Positions 10,057-18,886 of a stretch of 64,000 bases of DNA are shown in pieces (the first letter of the stretch is position 1; the number at the start of each line of letters is the position of its first letter). The stretch is from NCBI RefSeq assembly GCF_002844555.1, contig NZ_PJNI01000007.1, positions 1 through 64,000 on the forward strand, in the 5' to 3' direction. A program made the translations under genes and the position numbers. This stretch comes from Brumimicrobium salinarum (GTDB lineage Bacteria; Bacteroidota; Bacteroidia; Flavobacteriales_D; Crocinitomicaceae). The notes beneath the pieces are model-generated. The model was not told the DNA's origin. It ran no database searches and was given only the letters and a program-made list of their open reading frames with translations.

Positions 10057-11701
10057 AAACACAGTATTTTCTTTAAAATCTCGCTTAAAAAGATTTAAAA
10101 GAGACAACAATAGATGGTCAGCTCTTACGTTGGCCATCGTTGTTTTCTTGGCATTGCCCATACTTTTTATTGGCGTTGAATTGTTTGCTGGGCCAGGAGA
10201 AACTTGGAGTCACATTGTTGAATACCTACTGCCAGATTATATATGGAATTCATTTTTCCTTATTGTGTTTTGCAGTCTTTTGGTTCTCGTTTTTGGCGTT
10301 TCCTCCGCTTGGTTGGTTTCCCGATTTGATTTTCCCATGCGAAAAGCCTTGGAATGGTTACTCATTCTACCTTTGGCGATTCCTTCCTACATCGTTGGTT
10401 ATGCCTATGCCGGAATCTTTGATTATGGAGGGAGTTTAGCCTTGCTAATGGAAGCTGTTAACCTCGATTTTGTTCGCATCGACATTATGAACCGCGCTGG
10501 ATTGGCTTTTGTGTTGAGTATTTCACTTTTCCCTTATGTTTATGTAAGTGCGCGCGCATTTTTCCTCAATCAAGCCAATAATCTTTTGGAAGCTTCCAAT
10601 ATGCTTGGTGTAGGAGAACGAAAAACCTTTTTTAAATTGATGCTACCTTTGGCACGACCAGCAATTGTAGCGGGATTGGTTTTGGTCTTAATGGAAGTAC
10701 TCAACGATTATGGAGCAGCCAAATATTATGGTGTAAATACTTTTACTACCGGGATTTTTAGATCTTGGTTTTCATTGGAGGAGCCAGAAACAGCTGTGTA
10801 TCTTTCCGCGCTTTTAATTGTAATTATCTTCTCGCTTATTCTCATTGAAAAATGGCAGGTGAGAAAGGTAAAATTTAGCTCTGCGAAGACCAATAATCAA
10901 CAAATTCAAAGAAAAGTACCTAAGAAATCACAGAAATGGTTGATTTTCGCAGTTGTCTTTATTCCCGTTTTATTAGGTTTTGTATTGCCCATTTTACAAT
11001 TGATTTATTGGGCTTTTCTAACGGCAAGTAAAGTTTTTAACATGGATTTTCTTTGGGTTTCGCTCCAAAGTTTCGGAATCTCCATTGTTTCTGCTTTAAT
11101 TACTGTCTTTTTTGCCTTGCTTTTGATTTACTTCTCCAAATGGAGTGCTTTGCGTTTAATTAAAAACGTGGCGCGTGTTGGTGTTTTAGGTTACGCCATT
11201 CCAGGAGCAGTAATTGCAATTGGAATTATGATTCCTACATTGGCTCTAGATAAATGGCTGATCAAAGTCCTTGGAAACATGGGCATCGAAACTGGACTTA
11301 TCATCAACGGAACTTTGATTGCTTTGTTTTATGCTTATGCCGTTCGTTTTCTGGCTGTGGCCTACAATCCAATTGAATCTACAGCTCTAAAAGTAGACAA
11401 TTCAATTCCTGATTCCTCGAAGGTTTTAGGTGTAGGAAATTTAAAAACCTTCTTTAAAATTGAATTTCCTTTAATCAAAACGGGAATCTTTAGTGCTGTA
11501 ATTCTTGTTTTTATAGATGTAATGAAAGAATTGCCATTGACTTTGATATTGAAACCCTATCACATTGACACTCTAGCAGTGCGCGCTTACGAATATGCCA
11601 GCGATGAAATGGTAATGGAAGCGGCAATTCCCTCACTTTTCATTATCTTTACTGCAATGATTCCGGTTATATTTTTAAATAAACTATTGATAAAAAAGTA
11701 A
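10037..11701 (+). CDS. Iron ABC transporter permease, two fused membrane domains
   Basis: This inner-membrane protein of about 554 residues is of the FbpB type. It has two homologous halves of about six transmembrane helices each, joined by a basic linker around residues 280-300. Each half carries the cytoplasmic loop that docks with the ATPase: EASNMLGVGERKTFFKLMLP in the first and SSKVLGVGNLKTFFKIEFP in the second. The ATG at 10037 lies inside the end of the binding-protein gene (about 20-bp overlap); a TTG just before it is the only alternative. The stop is followed almost at once by the ATPase gene, so the three genes should be cotranscribed. Confidence 0.92.
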   Translation: MKQAGNKNTVFSLKSRLKRFKRDNNRWSALTLAIVVFLALPILFIGVELFAGPGETWSHIVEYLLPDYIWNSFFLIVFCSLLVLVFGVSSAWLVSRFDFPMRKALEWLLILPLAIPSYIVGYAYAGIFDYGGSLALLMEAVNLDFVRIDIMNRAGLAFVLSISLFPYVYVSARAFFLNQANNLLEASNMLGVGERKTFFKLMLPLARPAIVAGLVLVLMEVLNDYGAAKYYGVNTFTTGIFRSWFSLEEPETAVYLSALLIVIIFSLILIEKWQVRKVKFSSAKTNNQQIQRKVPKKSQKWLIFAVVFIPVLLGFVLPILQLIYWAFLTASKVFNMDFLWVSLQSFGISIVSALITVFFALLLIYFSKWSALRLIKNVARVGVLGYAIPGAVIAIGIMIPTLALDKWLIKVLGNMGIETGLIINGTLIALFYAYAVRFLAVAYNPIESTALKVDNSIPDSSKVLGVGNLKTFFKIEFPLIKTGIFSAVILVFIDVMKELPLTLILKPYHIDTLAVRAYEYASDEMVMEAAIPSLFIIFTAMIPVIFLNKLLIKK

Positions 11702-11702
11702 A

Positions 11703-12704
11703 ATGTTAAAAATAGATTCACTTTCAAAAAGTTACGATAAAGGTAAGAACTACGCATTACAAGATGTGAGTTTTGAGCTTAAGTCAGGTGATGTATGTGC
11801 CATCGTTGGAGAAAGTGGATCAGGAAAAACAACTTTAGTACGCTTGATTGCTGGACTGGAAAGACCAGATGAAGGCAGTATTTCTTTATCGGGCAAAGTA
11901 TTGTCATCAGTTGATCAGTTTACACAACCCGAAAAACGAAAAATTGGATTGGTTTTTCAGGAGTATGCCTTGTTTCCACATCTTACAGTTTTGGAAAATA
12001 TCCTTTACGGCATAGCTAAACAAAAAGACAAGAAGGAAAGAGCGCAAGAAATGTTGGACTTAGTTGGACTTTCTGAAATGGGAGGAAGATATCCACATCA
12101 ATTATCGGGTGGTCAACAACAAAGAGTTGCTTTAGCGAGAGCTTTGGCGCCCAATCCTTCTTTATTAATCTTGGACGAGCCTTTCAGTAATTTGGATACC
12201 ATGTTGCGTACTCAGCTGAGAAGTCAAGTGTTTGAAATTATTGAGAAAACGGGAGTAACCGTGCTTTTTGTTACTCACGACACCCAAGATGCGCTATCAG
12301 TAGCCGATGAAATTCTTATTCTTCAAAACGGGAAAGTGGTACAAAAAGATGCAGCTTCTAATTTATATGTTAAACCAAATAATCTCTATGTAGCTTCACT
12401 TTTTGGAAATACCGTTCGCATTAATAAAGATTTACAAAATGCTTTTCATTGTCCGCTCAACGAAGAATGCTGTCATGCCATAAGGAATGAGAAAATTAAA
12501 GTAAACCCTGATGAACTCACAACCGATTGCGATTATATCACAACGGCTGAAGTTATTAAAAAGATTGCTTTAGGAGATGCAGTTCAATTGGTTTTAAAAC
12601 TAGAGACAGGTGAGAAACTAACTGTCACAACTCGAGATAAAAATATTGCTGATACCATTAATATTGGATTCAATTCTAAAGATATTTTAGAATTTAATGA
12701 ATAA
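11703..12704 (+). CDS. Iron ABC transporter ATP-binding protein
   Basis: This 333-residue ATPase is of the FbpC/PotA class and powers uptake through the upstream permease. It has Walker A GESGSGKTT (residues 36-44), Q-loop VFQEYALFPH, signature LSGGQQQRVALARAL, Walker B LLILDEPFSNLD and the switch histidine in LFVTHDTQDAL. A C-terminal region of about 100 residues (from about 235) is in the position of the TOBE-like regulatory domain. It includes a Cys/His-rich stretch (HCPLNEECCHAIRNEK) that could bind metal; that is inference. It starts one base after the permease stop. No strong terminator is seen after it. Confidence 0.92.
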   Translation: MLKIDSLSKSYDKGKNYALQDVSFELKSGDVCAIVGESGSGKTTLVRLIAGLERPDEGSISLSGKVLSSVDQFTQPEKRKIGLVFQEYALFPHLTVLENILYGIAKQKDKKERAQEMLDLVGLSEMGGRYPHQLSGGQQQRVALARALAPNPSLLILDEPFSNLDTMLRTQLRSQVFEIIEKTGVTVLFVTHDTQDALSVADEILILQNGKVVQKDAASNLYVKPNNLYVASLFGNTVRINKDLQNAFHCPLNEECCHAIRNEKIKVNPDELTTDCDYITTAEVIKKIALGDAVQLVLKLETGEKLTVTTRDKNIADTINIGFNSKDILEFNE

Positions 12705-12771
12705 TTACTTTTAAATCGAGAAGAGTAATCACCGAATCAAAAAAACTTTTTAAATAAAAACTGAAAAAGTA

Positions 12772-12801
12772 TTTCGCTTAAAGAAAATTTAATTAAATTT
12801 G
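12772..12801 (+). promoter_or_regulatory. Promoter of tRNA-Leu
   Basis: TAAATTTG (12794-12801) matches TAnnTTTG, and TTTC (12772-12775) lies 18 nt upstream as the -33 element. The predicted start is near 12806, about 60 nt before the mature tRNA. Confidence 0.6.
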
Positions 12802-12866
12802 CACTCGCTTTTAATTGTAAAAGTAGTCAAGATATCGAAAAACGTTTCGGTATTGTTTTAAAAAAT

Positions 12867-12951
12867 GCGGATGTGGTGGAATTGGTAGACATGCTAGACT
12901 TAGGATCTAGTGCCGCGAGGCGTGTGGGTTCGACCCCCTCCATCCGCACCA
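12867..12951 (+). tRNA. tRNA-Leu (anticodon TAG)
   Basis: This is an 85-nt cloverleaf including an encoded CCA end. The acceptor stem GCGGATG pairs with CATCCGC. The anticodon stem CTAGA/TCTAG encloses loop CTTAGGA with anticodon TAG, reading CTA and other CTN codons. A long class II variable arm (TGCCGCGAGGCG region) and the T-loop GGTTCGACC are present, as expected for leucine. It stands alone with its own promoter upstream and terminator downstream. Confidence 0.97.
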
Positions 12952-12960
12952 AATTAAAAG

Positions 12961-12991
12961 TGGTATGAGTGTTTAGCTTATACCATTTTTT
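12961..12991 (+). terminator. Terminator of the tRNA-Leu transcript
   Basis: TGGTATGAG pairs with CTTATACCA (9 bp with one G-T) around a 7-nt loop and is followed by a run of six T. It lies 10 bp after the tRNA. Confidence 0.75.
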
Positions 12992-13035
12992 GTTTTACTC
13001 CAATTAAGAAAAAGTAAAAGTTTATTTCAATCAAT

Positions 13036-14397
13036 ATGAATATTACAAAAGAAAATGTTGACGAGCTCAACGCAATTTTAAAGGTTACCGTTGAGAAAGA
13101 AGATTATCAAGAGAAAGTTGATTCGACTTTAAAGGATTATCGTAAAAAAGCCAATATTCCTGGATTCCGAAAAGGAAAAGTACCTATGGGAATTGTGAAA
13201 AAGCAATACGGTCAAAATATATTGGGCGAAGAATTAAATAGAATCGTCAGTGAAGGCTTATTCAAATATGTTGATGAACAAGACTTTGAAGTACTTGGAA
13301 ATCCACTCCCAAAAAATGATGTTGAGGTAAAAGGAGACTTTAACAATCCAGATACTTTTGAGTTTACATACGAAATTGGTATTGCACCCAAGGTTGATGT
13401 TAAACTCTCAGGAAGAAATAAATATGAATATACGAAAGTTAAAATCGATAAAAAATTAGTTGATAAACAACTTGAAGATTTAACACGTCGTTACGGAAAA
13501 CTTTCTTCTGGAGAAAAAGTTGGCGAACGTGATATGGTCATGGGTAAGTTTGTTGAACTAAACGATAAAGGCGAGATCTTAGAAGGTGGAGTAATGAATG
13601 ATTCTACCATTTCTATGGAGTTTGTCGAAGATGAAAAACTCAAAAAAGAAATGATTGGGAAGAAACCAGGAGATAAAATTACGCTAGATCCAAGAAGCGT
13701 GTCTCGTGGTGAAAGTGACACTGCTTCAATGTTAGGTATTGAAGAAAGTGAACTTGAAAATGTTTCCAATAAATTCCAATTAACCATCAATGAAGTGAAG
13801 GTAATGGAACCAGCAGAGTTGAATCAAGAATTATTTGATAAACTTTTTGGTGAAGGAGAGGTGAAGTCAGAAAAAGAAATGAGAGCTAAAATCGAAAAAG
13901 ATTTAGCTGAAATGTTTGAAAAGGACAGCGATAAAATTTTAACACGAAGAATTTCAAATGACTTAATCAAAAAAACAGATTTAAGTTTACCTGATGAGTT
14001 TTTGAAAAAATGGATTTTAGCATCACAAAAAGAACCTATCACCAAAGAAGAGGTTGAAAAAGATTATGAAAATTATGCCCGTAGCCTAAGGTGGCAATTG
14101 ATTCAAAATAAAATCTTCAAAGATGCAGAAATGAAAGTTGAGCAAGAAGAGGCACTTAATTACACGAAAGGATTGTTGGTGAATCAGTATGCACAATACG
14201 GAATGCCAGCTCCAGATGATGCAGAATTAACGCAATCAGCTCAGCAAGTTTTAGGAAACCAAAAAGAAGCGCAACAAATCTATGATATGTTAGCAGAAGA
14301 AAAACTAACAAAGTATTTCAAAGAAACTGTAAAGTTGAATGAAAAAGAAGTAGATTATGATGAGTATGTTAAGATTGCGCAAGATAGCAATGCATAA
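13036..14397 (+). CDS. tig: Trigger factor, ribosome-bound chaperone
   Basis: This 453-residue protein starts with the ribosome-binding domain containing the signature GFRKGKVP (residues 43-50), which docks at the exit tunnel next to protein L23. A central FKBP-like region (about 155-250) is divergent, as is common in Bacteroidota. A long helical, Lys/Glu-rich C-terminal chaperone domain follows. Trigger factor holds nascent chains and aids early folding. It is monocistronic here, between the tRNA-Leu terminator and its own strong terminator. The length fits the family, and the ATG at 13036 gives the conserved N-terminus MNITKENVDELNA. Confidence 0.95.
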   Translation: MNITKENVDELNAILKVTVEKEDYQEKVDSTLKDYRKKANIPGFRKGKVPMGIVKKQYGQNILGEELNRIVSEGLFKYVDEQDFEVLGNPLPKNDVEVKGDFNNPDTFEFTYEIGIAPKVDVKLSGRNKYEYTKVKIDKKLVDKQLEDLTRRYGKLSSGEKVGERDMVMGKFVELNDKGEILEGGVMNDSTISMEFVEDEKLKKEMIGKKPGDKITLDPRSVSRGESDTASMLGIEESELENVSNKFQLTINEVKVMEPAELNQELFDKLFGEGEVKSEKEMRAKIEKDLAEMFEKDSDKILTRRISNDLIKKTDLSLPDEFLKKWILASQKEPITKEEVEKDYENYARSLRWQLIQNKIFKDAEMKVEQEEALNYTKGLLVNQYAQYGMPAPDDAELTQSAQQVLGNQKEAQQIYDMLAEEKLTKYFKETVKLNEKEVDYDEYVKIAQDSNA

Positions 14398-14419
14398 TAT
14401 GTAGTTTTTTGATAGAGAA

Positions 14420-14449
14420 AGGGTTGGCGTATATTCGTCAACCCTTTTT
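14420..14449 (+). terminator. Terminator after tig
   Basis: AGGGTTGGCG pairs with CGTCAACCCT (10 bp, one G-T) around a 6-nt loop, then TTTTTAATTTT. It lies 22 bp after the tig stop. Confidence 0.85.
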
Positions 14450-14607
14450 AATTTTATACCTACTTTTATTTTTGGTTATATCGTGAGTTTAAGTCATGTC
14501 CACCTTTCCACTTAAAGAGCATAAAATGTATATTTTAACATGTTTTCTTTAACTATCTCCTAAGTTTCTTTTAATTTCGCTTGATAACTAAAAAATAATA
14601 AATCAAT

Positions 14608-15045
14608 ATGTTTAAACAATTGTTTAGAAAGTCTCCTTTGCTCGTATGTGCAGGAGCGCTGTTCGTTTTTACTTCTTGTGGAGGTGAAGAGCCAGTTCAA
14701 GAAAGTGAAGAAGCTAATACGGAAGAGACATCAACCGAAAAAATAAACGTTGAATCAGATGACGCTTCAACTGAAATCGCAACAGAAACTCCAGAAGAGA
14801 AACCTTCACTCAATACACCCGTTCAAATGAACAACCCTAGTTCTGCCGATGTGAAGATTAATCCACCGCATGGAGAGCCGGGACATGATTGTGCGGTAAA
14901 GGTAGGTGATCCATTACCTTCAGCCAATACTACTATTTCTACAGAGCTGAATCAGCCTAGTATGGATGGGAGTGTAAAACTAAACCCTCCTCATGGTCAA
15001 CCAGGTCATGATTGTGCAGTTAAAGTTGGAGAGCCTCTCAATTAA
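14608..15045 (+). CDS. Small acidic lipoprotein with two NPPHGxPGHDC repeats
   Basis: This 145-residue protein has a lipoprotein signal (FVFTSC, lipidated Cys24), then an acidic low-complexity linker rich in Glu, Thr and Ser (25-70). Two copies of NPPHGxPGHDCAVKVGxPL follow at 85-103 and 126-144, spaced 41 residues apart. Each copy has two His and one Cys in HGxPGHDC, plausible metal or heme ligands. I recall similar HG-PGH-C proteins as uncharacterised in Bacteroidota; no function is known to me. It is flanked by terminators on both sides, so it is expressed alone. It is likely anchored in the outer membrane or periplasm. The metal-binding role is inference only. Confidence 0.85.
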   Translation: MFKQLFRKSPLLVCAGALFVFTSCGGEEPVQESEEANTEETSTEKINVESDDASTEIATETPEEKPSLNTPVQMNNPSSADVKINPPHGEPGHDCAVKVGDPLPSANTTISTELNQPSMDGSVKLNPPHGQPGHDCAVKVGEPLN

Positions 15046-15118
15046 CTCCTTATAAATAACGTATTTATAACAGGTATTCAGATTTGAATCTGACTATTTG
15101 TCAAAAAATATAACTTTT

Positions 15119-15150
15119 AAAACCTCATGAGATTGCATGAGGTTTTTTTA
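15119..15150 (+). terminator. Terminator after the NPPHG lipoprotein
   Basis: AAAACCTCATG pairs with CATGAGGTTTT (11 bp) around AGATTG, ending in a T-run. The downstream hldD promoter starts inside it. Confidence 0.85.
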
Positions 15151-15162
15151 TGCGTATTTTTG
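15133..15162 (+). promoter_or_regulatory. Promoter of hldD
   Basis: TTG (15133-15135), a 19-nt spacer and TATTTTTG (15155-15162) fit the Bacteroidota consensus. The -33 element sits in the preceding terminator hairpin. The predicted start is near 15167, about 38 nt before the ATG. Confidence 0.65.
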
Positions 15163-15204
15163 TAACGATAAGGGTAAACAGAATTAAATTTAAAATTAAA
15201 TAAA

Positions 15205-16170
15205 ATGATAGTTGTAACAGGTGCAGCAGGATTTATCGGAAGTGGTTTAGTTAGTAAACTCAATGATATGGGAATTAAGCGAATTATTATCGTTGATGAT
15301 TTCTCTGAAGTTGAGAAAGAACATAATCTTGTCGGTAAAAACTATATCGAACGCGTTGAGCGAAATGTATTTATTGATTGGTTAAAAGACAACGGTGAGG
15401 ATGTTAATTTCATTTTTCATATCGGCGCTAGAACAGATACCTCTGAATTTGATACAGAAATATTTGATCGATTAAATCTAAATTATTCAAAAGATATATG
15501 GCGCTATGCAACGCAGCACAGTATACCATTGGTTTATGCTAGTTCAGCAGCAACATACGGACTAGGAGAGCATGGTTATGATGATAATCACAGGGTGGTT
15601 GAGCAATTAAAGCCATTAAATCCTTATGGAGAATCTAAAAATGATTTTGATAAATGGGTGCTTGAGCAGGCGATAAAACCACCGTTTTGGGCTGGGTTAA
15701 AATTCTTTAATGTTTATGGACCAAATGAATATCATAAAGGTAGAATGGCTTCAGTTGTATTGCATGCTTATCGTCAGATTTCAAGAACTGGAAAATTAAA
15801 ACTTTTTCGATCTCACAACGAAAAGTATGATGATGGAGAACAAAAAAGAGATTTTATTTACGTAAAAGATGTACACAATATTTGCACCTTCTTAATGGAG
15901 AAAAAACCGGAGAGTGGATTGTATAATGTTGGGTGTGGAAAAGCGAGAACTTTTAAAAACTTGGCAGTTGATACATTTCATGCTATGAATCGAGAAGTAA
16001 ATATTAGTTACATTGATACACCTGCTGATATTCGTGATAAATATCAATATTTTACCGAAGCGAAGATGAATAAATTAATTTCTGCAGGCTATTCAAAAGG
16101 TTTTCATACGCTGGAGCAGGGAATAACCGATTACGTTGAGAATTATTTGTTTGAAGGGAAGTATCTCTAA
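15205..16170 (+). CDS. hldD: ADP-L-glycero-D-manno-heptose 6-epimerase
   Basis: This 321-residue short-chain dehydrogenase/epimerase makes ADP-L-glycero-D-manno-heptose for the lipopolysaccharide inner core in the cytoplasm. The NAD(P)-binding motif is VTGAAGFIGS (4-13). The catalytic Tyr141 and Lys145 are in NPYGESK, with serines at 113-114 (YASSAATYG). KFFNVYGPNEYHKGRMAS and RDFIYVKDV are characteristic of HldD rather than of UDP-galactose epimerases. It is a single gene with its own promoter and terminator, opposite a polysaccharide polymerase/chain-length pair, so this region contributes to surface glycans. Confidence 0.93.
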   Translation: MIVVTGAAGFIGSGLVSKLNDMGIKRIIIVDDFSEVEKEHNLVGKNYIERVERNVFIDWLKDNGEDVNFIFHIGARTDTSEFDTEIFDRLNLNYSKDIWRYATQHSIPLVYASSAATYGLGEHGYDDNHRVVEQLKPLNPYGESKNDFDKWVLEQAIKPPFWAGLKFFNVYGPNEYHKGRMASVVLHAYRQISRTGKLKLFRSHNEKYDDGEQKRDFIYVKDVHNICTFLMEKKPESGLYNVGCGKARTFKNLAVDTFHAMNREVNISYIDTPADIRDKYQYFTEAKMNKLISAGYSKGFHTLEQGITDYVENYLFEGKYL

Positions 16171-16194
16171 TAAAACCGACCAGATGAAAATGAG

Positions 16195-16242
16195 GGGTAA
16201 AAAGTGATGTTGCATCATGCCATTATTTTTTACCCTTTTTTT
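16195..16242 (+). terminator. Terminator after hldD
   Basis: GGGTAAAAA (16195-16203) pairs with TTTTTACCC (16227-16235), enclosing a smaller TGATG-TTG-CATCA hairpin, then seven T. Confidence 0.75.
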
Positions 16243-16374
16243 GAATAAGATTTTGTAAAAATGAATAGGATAGACAGAGCTTACTCAAGTTTATAATTAA
16301 TTGCCTTTATCATTATCAATAATCTTAATCTTTATAATTATTAATGAATTTAAAATTGATTTTTTAAAAAGGAA

Positions 16375-17844
16375 CTATTTTGTTTGTTCTTTCAATTTTA
16401 GTGCGTTTATTCTCTTGCGTAATTTTAATTCTTGTGCAATAAAAAATGCTGCTGCTCCATAAATTGGAACTGCTGCTTTATCGGTATCTAGATAATTATT
16501 GAGCAGACCATGGAAAAAATAAGTTGATAAGGCCAAAACAATTGATAATATCAATAAATACATACCACGTTCAGCAGGGAAATATCTTTTTAATCGAATA
16601 AGCAACATTATTCCAGAATAAAATAGGGCAGATACAAAAGCAATAACCGAGAGCATCCCAATTAATCCTGTTTCGGAAAGAGGTCCTAAGTATTCAGAAT
16701 GTGCATTTCCTTGATCTCCAAAGTTGGTAGAGATAACAGTAAGCTTTTCTGGATTCTGGTGTGGTGCATATTCAAAAGCATAAGTTCCAGGTCCATACCC
16801 AAAAACAGGTCGCGTTAAAAACATATTCCATGCGGCTTCCCATCGGTTTAAACGTTCTAAATTAGACGCATCTGAAGAAATATTAGCAACAGACCTGATT
16901 CTTTCATTAAAGTTTGTTGTGGTATGTTCATGCTTGTTACGTTCTAACTCCATTTCAATTTTACTCCAAAAAATAAAAATCACTGCTAAAACTGAGAGTC
17001 CTAATGTTAACAGGTACTTGAACTTTATACGGTATTTAATGAGTAGCCATACAACAAACGCAAAAACTACACTCAACCATGCTCCTCGAGTGTAACTAAA
17101 ATACAAACCAATTAATGTTATGACTAAAATTGTCCACAGAATTACTTGTGCTTGAATATTGTGTTTTTTATAGGTAATTAAACCAATTATAAATAAAAGA
17201 CTAATAGCTACACTCATACCATAGCTGGTGTGATCTTTAAAGAATGGCGACATTACCCAATGCCCTTCTTTCTCTCTGAAATTGTATCCAGCATGATGAA
17301 TGAGTGTGTAAATGATTACAATGGTCATTCCGATTGCGTAACACCACAAAAATTTAGCTACATTTTCTTTTTTGTTTAATGTTGTAAAACCAATCATGAT
17401 TAGCGGGATGATGTACCACAACTTCATAAGTAGAAACTTAAAAGAAACAATAGGATGTGAACTGGTTATTGAGGACATAAATATCCAAAACAAATAAAAA
17501 GCAAGTGTATATATAATTGGGTGTTTCCAAAAACTATTATTGACAATTGAATGTTTGAGTTCCCTAAATATAATCCACACCATTAAACCGAATAAAATGG
17601 GTTCCGTAGGAAGGAATAAACCTATTTTTCCATCAGTAAATTCTTCAAGGTTTATGGATAAAGGCGCCAAAAAAGCAATGATTAAAAAGGCTGTTTTTGT
17701 ATGATAAATCCCAAGATAGGCAATCACTAATATAATGGGAAGCAAATTGAAAAAATAGTTATCATTATATATAAAATAGGCATTGAGTCCTATAAATAAG
17801 ACAATCAGCGCATAAATAAGCCCTTTATTTTTTAAGAGATTCAA
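16375..17844 (-). CDS. O-antigen ligase / Wzy-like polymerase family membrane protein
   Basis: This 489-residue inner-membrane protein has roughly ten to twelve hydrophobic helices and one large periplasmic loop near residues 300-380. The loop contains RWEAAWNMFLTRPVFGYGPGTYAFEYAPHQNPE and later GNAHSEYLGPLSETGLIG. The RxxxW..a...f..P..G.G and H.e.l motifs mark the O-antigen ligase/polymerase superfamily (Wzy_C), which joins or polymerises undecaprenyl-linked glycans. Ligase and polymerase cannot be separated from sequence. It begins one base after the chain-length protein gene, so the two are cotranscribed. No glycosyltransferases are nearby, so it serves a cluster elsewhere. Confidence 0.85.
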   Translation of the reverse strand: MNLLKNKGLIYALIVLFIGLNAYFIYNDNYFFNLLPIILVIAYLGIYHTKTAFLIIAFLAPLSINLEEFTDGKIGLFLPTEPILFGLMVWIIFRELKHSIVNNSFWKHPIIYTLAFYLFWIFMSSITSSHPIVSFKFLLMKLWYIIPLIMIGFTTLNKKENVAKFLWCYAIGMTIVIIYTLIHHAGYNFREKEGHWVMSPFFKDHTSYGMSVAISLLFIIGLITYKKHNIQAQVILWTILVITLIGLYFSYTRGAWLSVVFAFVVWLLIKYRIKFKYLLTLGLSVLAVIFIFWSKIEMELERNKHEHTTTNFNERIRSVANISSDASNLERLNRWEAAWNMFLTRPVFGYGPGTYAFEYAPHQNPEKLTVISTNFGDQGNAHSEYLGPLSETGLIGMLSVIAFVSALFYSGIMLLIRLKRYFPAERGMYLLILSIVLALSTYFFHGLLNNYLDTDKAAVPIYGAAAFFIAQELKLRKRINALKLKEQTK

Positions 17845-17845
17845 A

Positions 17846-18835
17846 TTATTTGCTTTGCTGGATACTTTGAAAACGTTCCCTGATGAGCAGAATGATGAAC
17901 ATAAAAATAACAGCTGAAATTGTCGCGATCAAAACAATAATCATGCGTTTTGGTTTTGCTTTTTTATCCGAAGCAACAGCTGATTCAACGACGAATTTGT
18001 GATTGAAATTTTCAAGTGCATCAGATTCTGATTGCTCAAATGAAACCTCATGATCTGTCATCTTCTCTATCCTAAATTCACGTAAATCGGATAAAGCATC
18101 GTACCGTGCACCGTACTTCAGGTTAACCTCAATTTGATTTTTAAAAAAAGCTTTATCTTCTTGAGTTTTAGATTCGTTAAAAGCAGCAAATAAACTGGCT
18201 CTTGATTTCGCATTGACTACGCCAAGCTGTGAAAGGCTGTCCATCTCTTGATTTAACTTTTCTTGAGCAGTTTTCAGTTGTTCCAACTTTCTTTTATTTA
18301 TTTCAAATGCTGGAACGGTACGCTCTTTTATTAAATCATTTTTTACTGTATCAATTAATTGTACAATCTTGTTAGCAATATCCGCTGCTCGCTGAGGTTC
18401 TTCATCTAAAACCGAAATATTAATTGATCCGTATCTTGTTCGCTCAAAGTGAATGTGGTCATTATACTCTTTCCCTAGTTTATAATAATAACTTTTTTCT
18501 CCCTCTTCAAGACCGTAAACCTCAGCCAAATTAAATTGAGAAATAATTTTATTTCTCAAGGGTGATGATTGTAAAATTTGGATAAGCTGTTCTGCATTCT
18601 CTTCTTCTCCAAAGTCCATTGAGCTAGCTTTGGCGTTACTCAAAGGGTTAAAGGAAACAGTACTAGTAGCGGTAGGGAAAACGATTGCATTCGATTCATA
18701 CAAAACCGGCAGCATTAATGAAACTACAATTGAAATAACTCCAGCCAAAACTCCAGTAATGAGTAAGGGTTTTCTATGCTTGTAGGTGAAAATGAGCAAT
18801 TCATTAGTATGTTGCTCTGATTTATTTTTGTCCAT
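17846..18835 (-). CDS. Wzz-type polysaccharide chain-length determinant
   Basis: This 329-residue protein has two membrane helices, near 33-53 and 297-317, flanking a long periplasmic coiled-coil region (about 165-280). This is the layout of Wzz/polysaccharide copolymerase proteins that set polymer length. There is no C-terminal tyrosine kinase domain. It is the first gene of a two-gene operon with the Wzy/WaaL-like protein immediately downstream. A GAAATATA complement (TATATTTC on the minus strand, 18871-18878) forms a likely -7 element. The short distance to the partner supports a joint role in capsule, O-antigen or exopolysaccharide assembly. Confidence 0.87.
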   Translation of the reverse strand: MDKNKSEQHTNELLIFTYKHRKPLLITGVLAGVISIVVSLMLPVLYESNAIVFPTATSTVSFNPLSNAKASSMDFGEEENAEQLIQILQSSPLRNKIISQFNLAEVYGLEEGEKSYYYKLGKEYNDHIHFERTRYGSINISVLDEEPQRAADIANKIVQLIDTVKNDLIKERTVPAFEINKRKLEQLKTAQEKLNQEMDSLSQLGVVNAKSRASLFAAFNESKTQEDKAFFKNQIEVNLKYGARYDALSDLREFRIEKMTDHEVSFEQSESDALENFNHKFVVESAVASDKKAKPKRMIIVLIATISAVIFMFIILLIRERFQSIQQSK

Positions 18836-18870
18836 CTATTATTATGTTTTTTAAAATAACTCCTTTTTTT

Positions 18871-18878
18871 GAAATATA
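18871..18878 (-). promoter_or_regulatory. -7 element of the wzz-wzy operon
   Basis: On the minus strand the sequence is TATATTTC, one change from TAnnTTTG, 35 nt upstream of the ATG. No clear -33 element was found; it would fall in the 3' end of the peptidase gene. Confidence 0.4.
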
Positions 18879-18886
18879 GTATGTGT

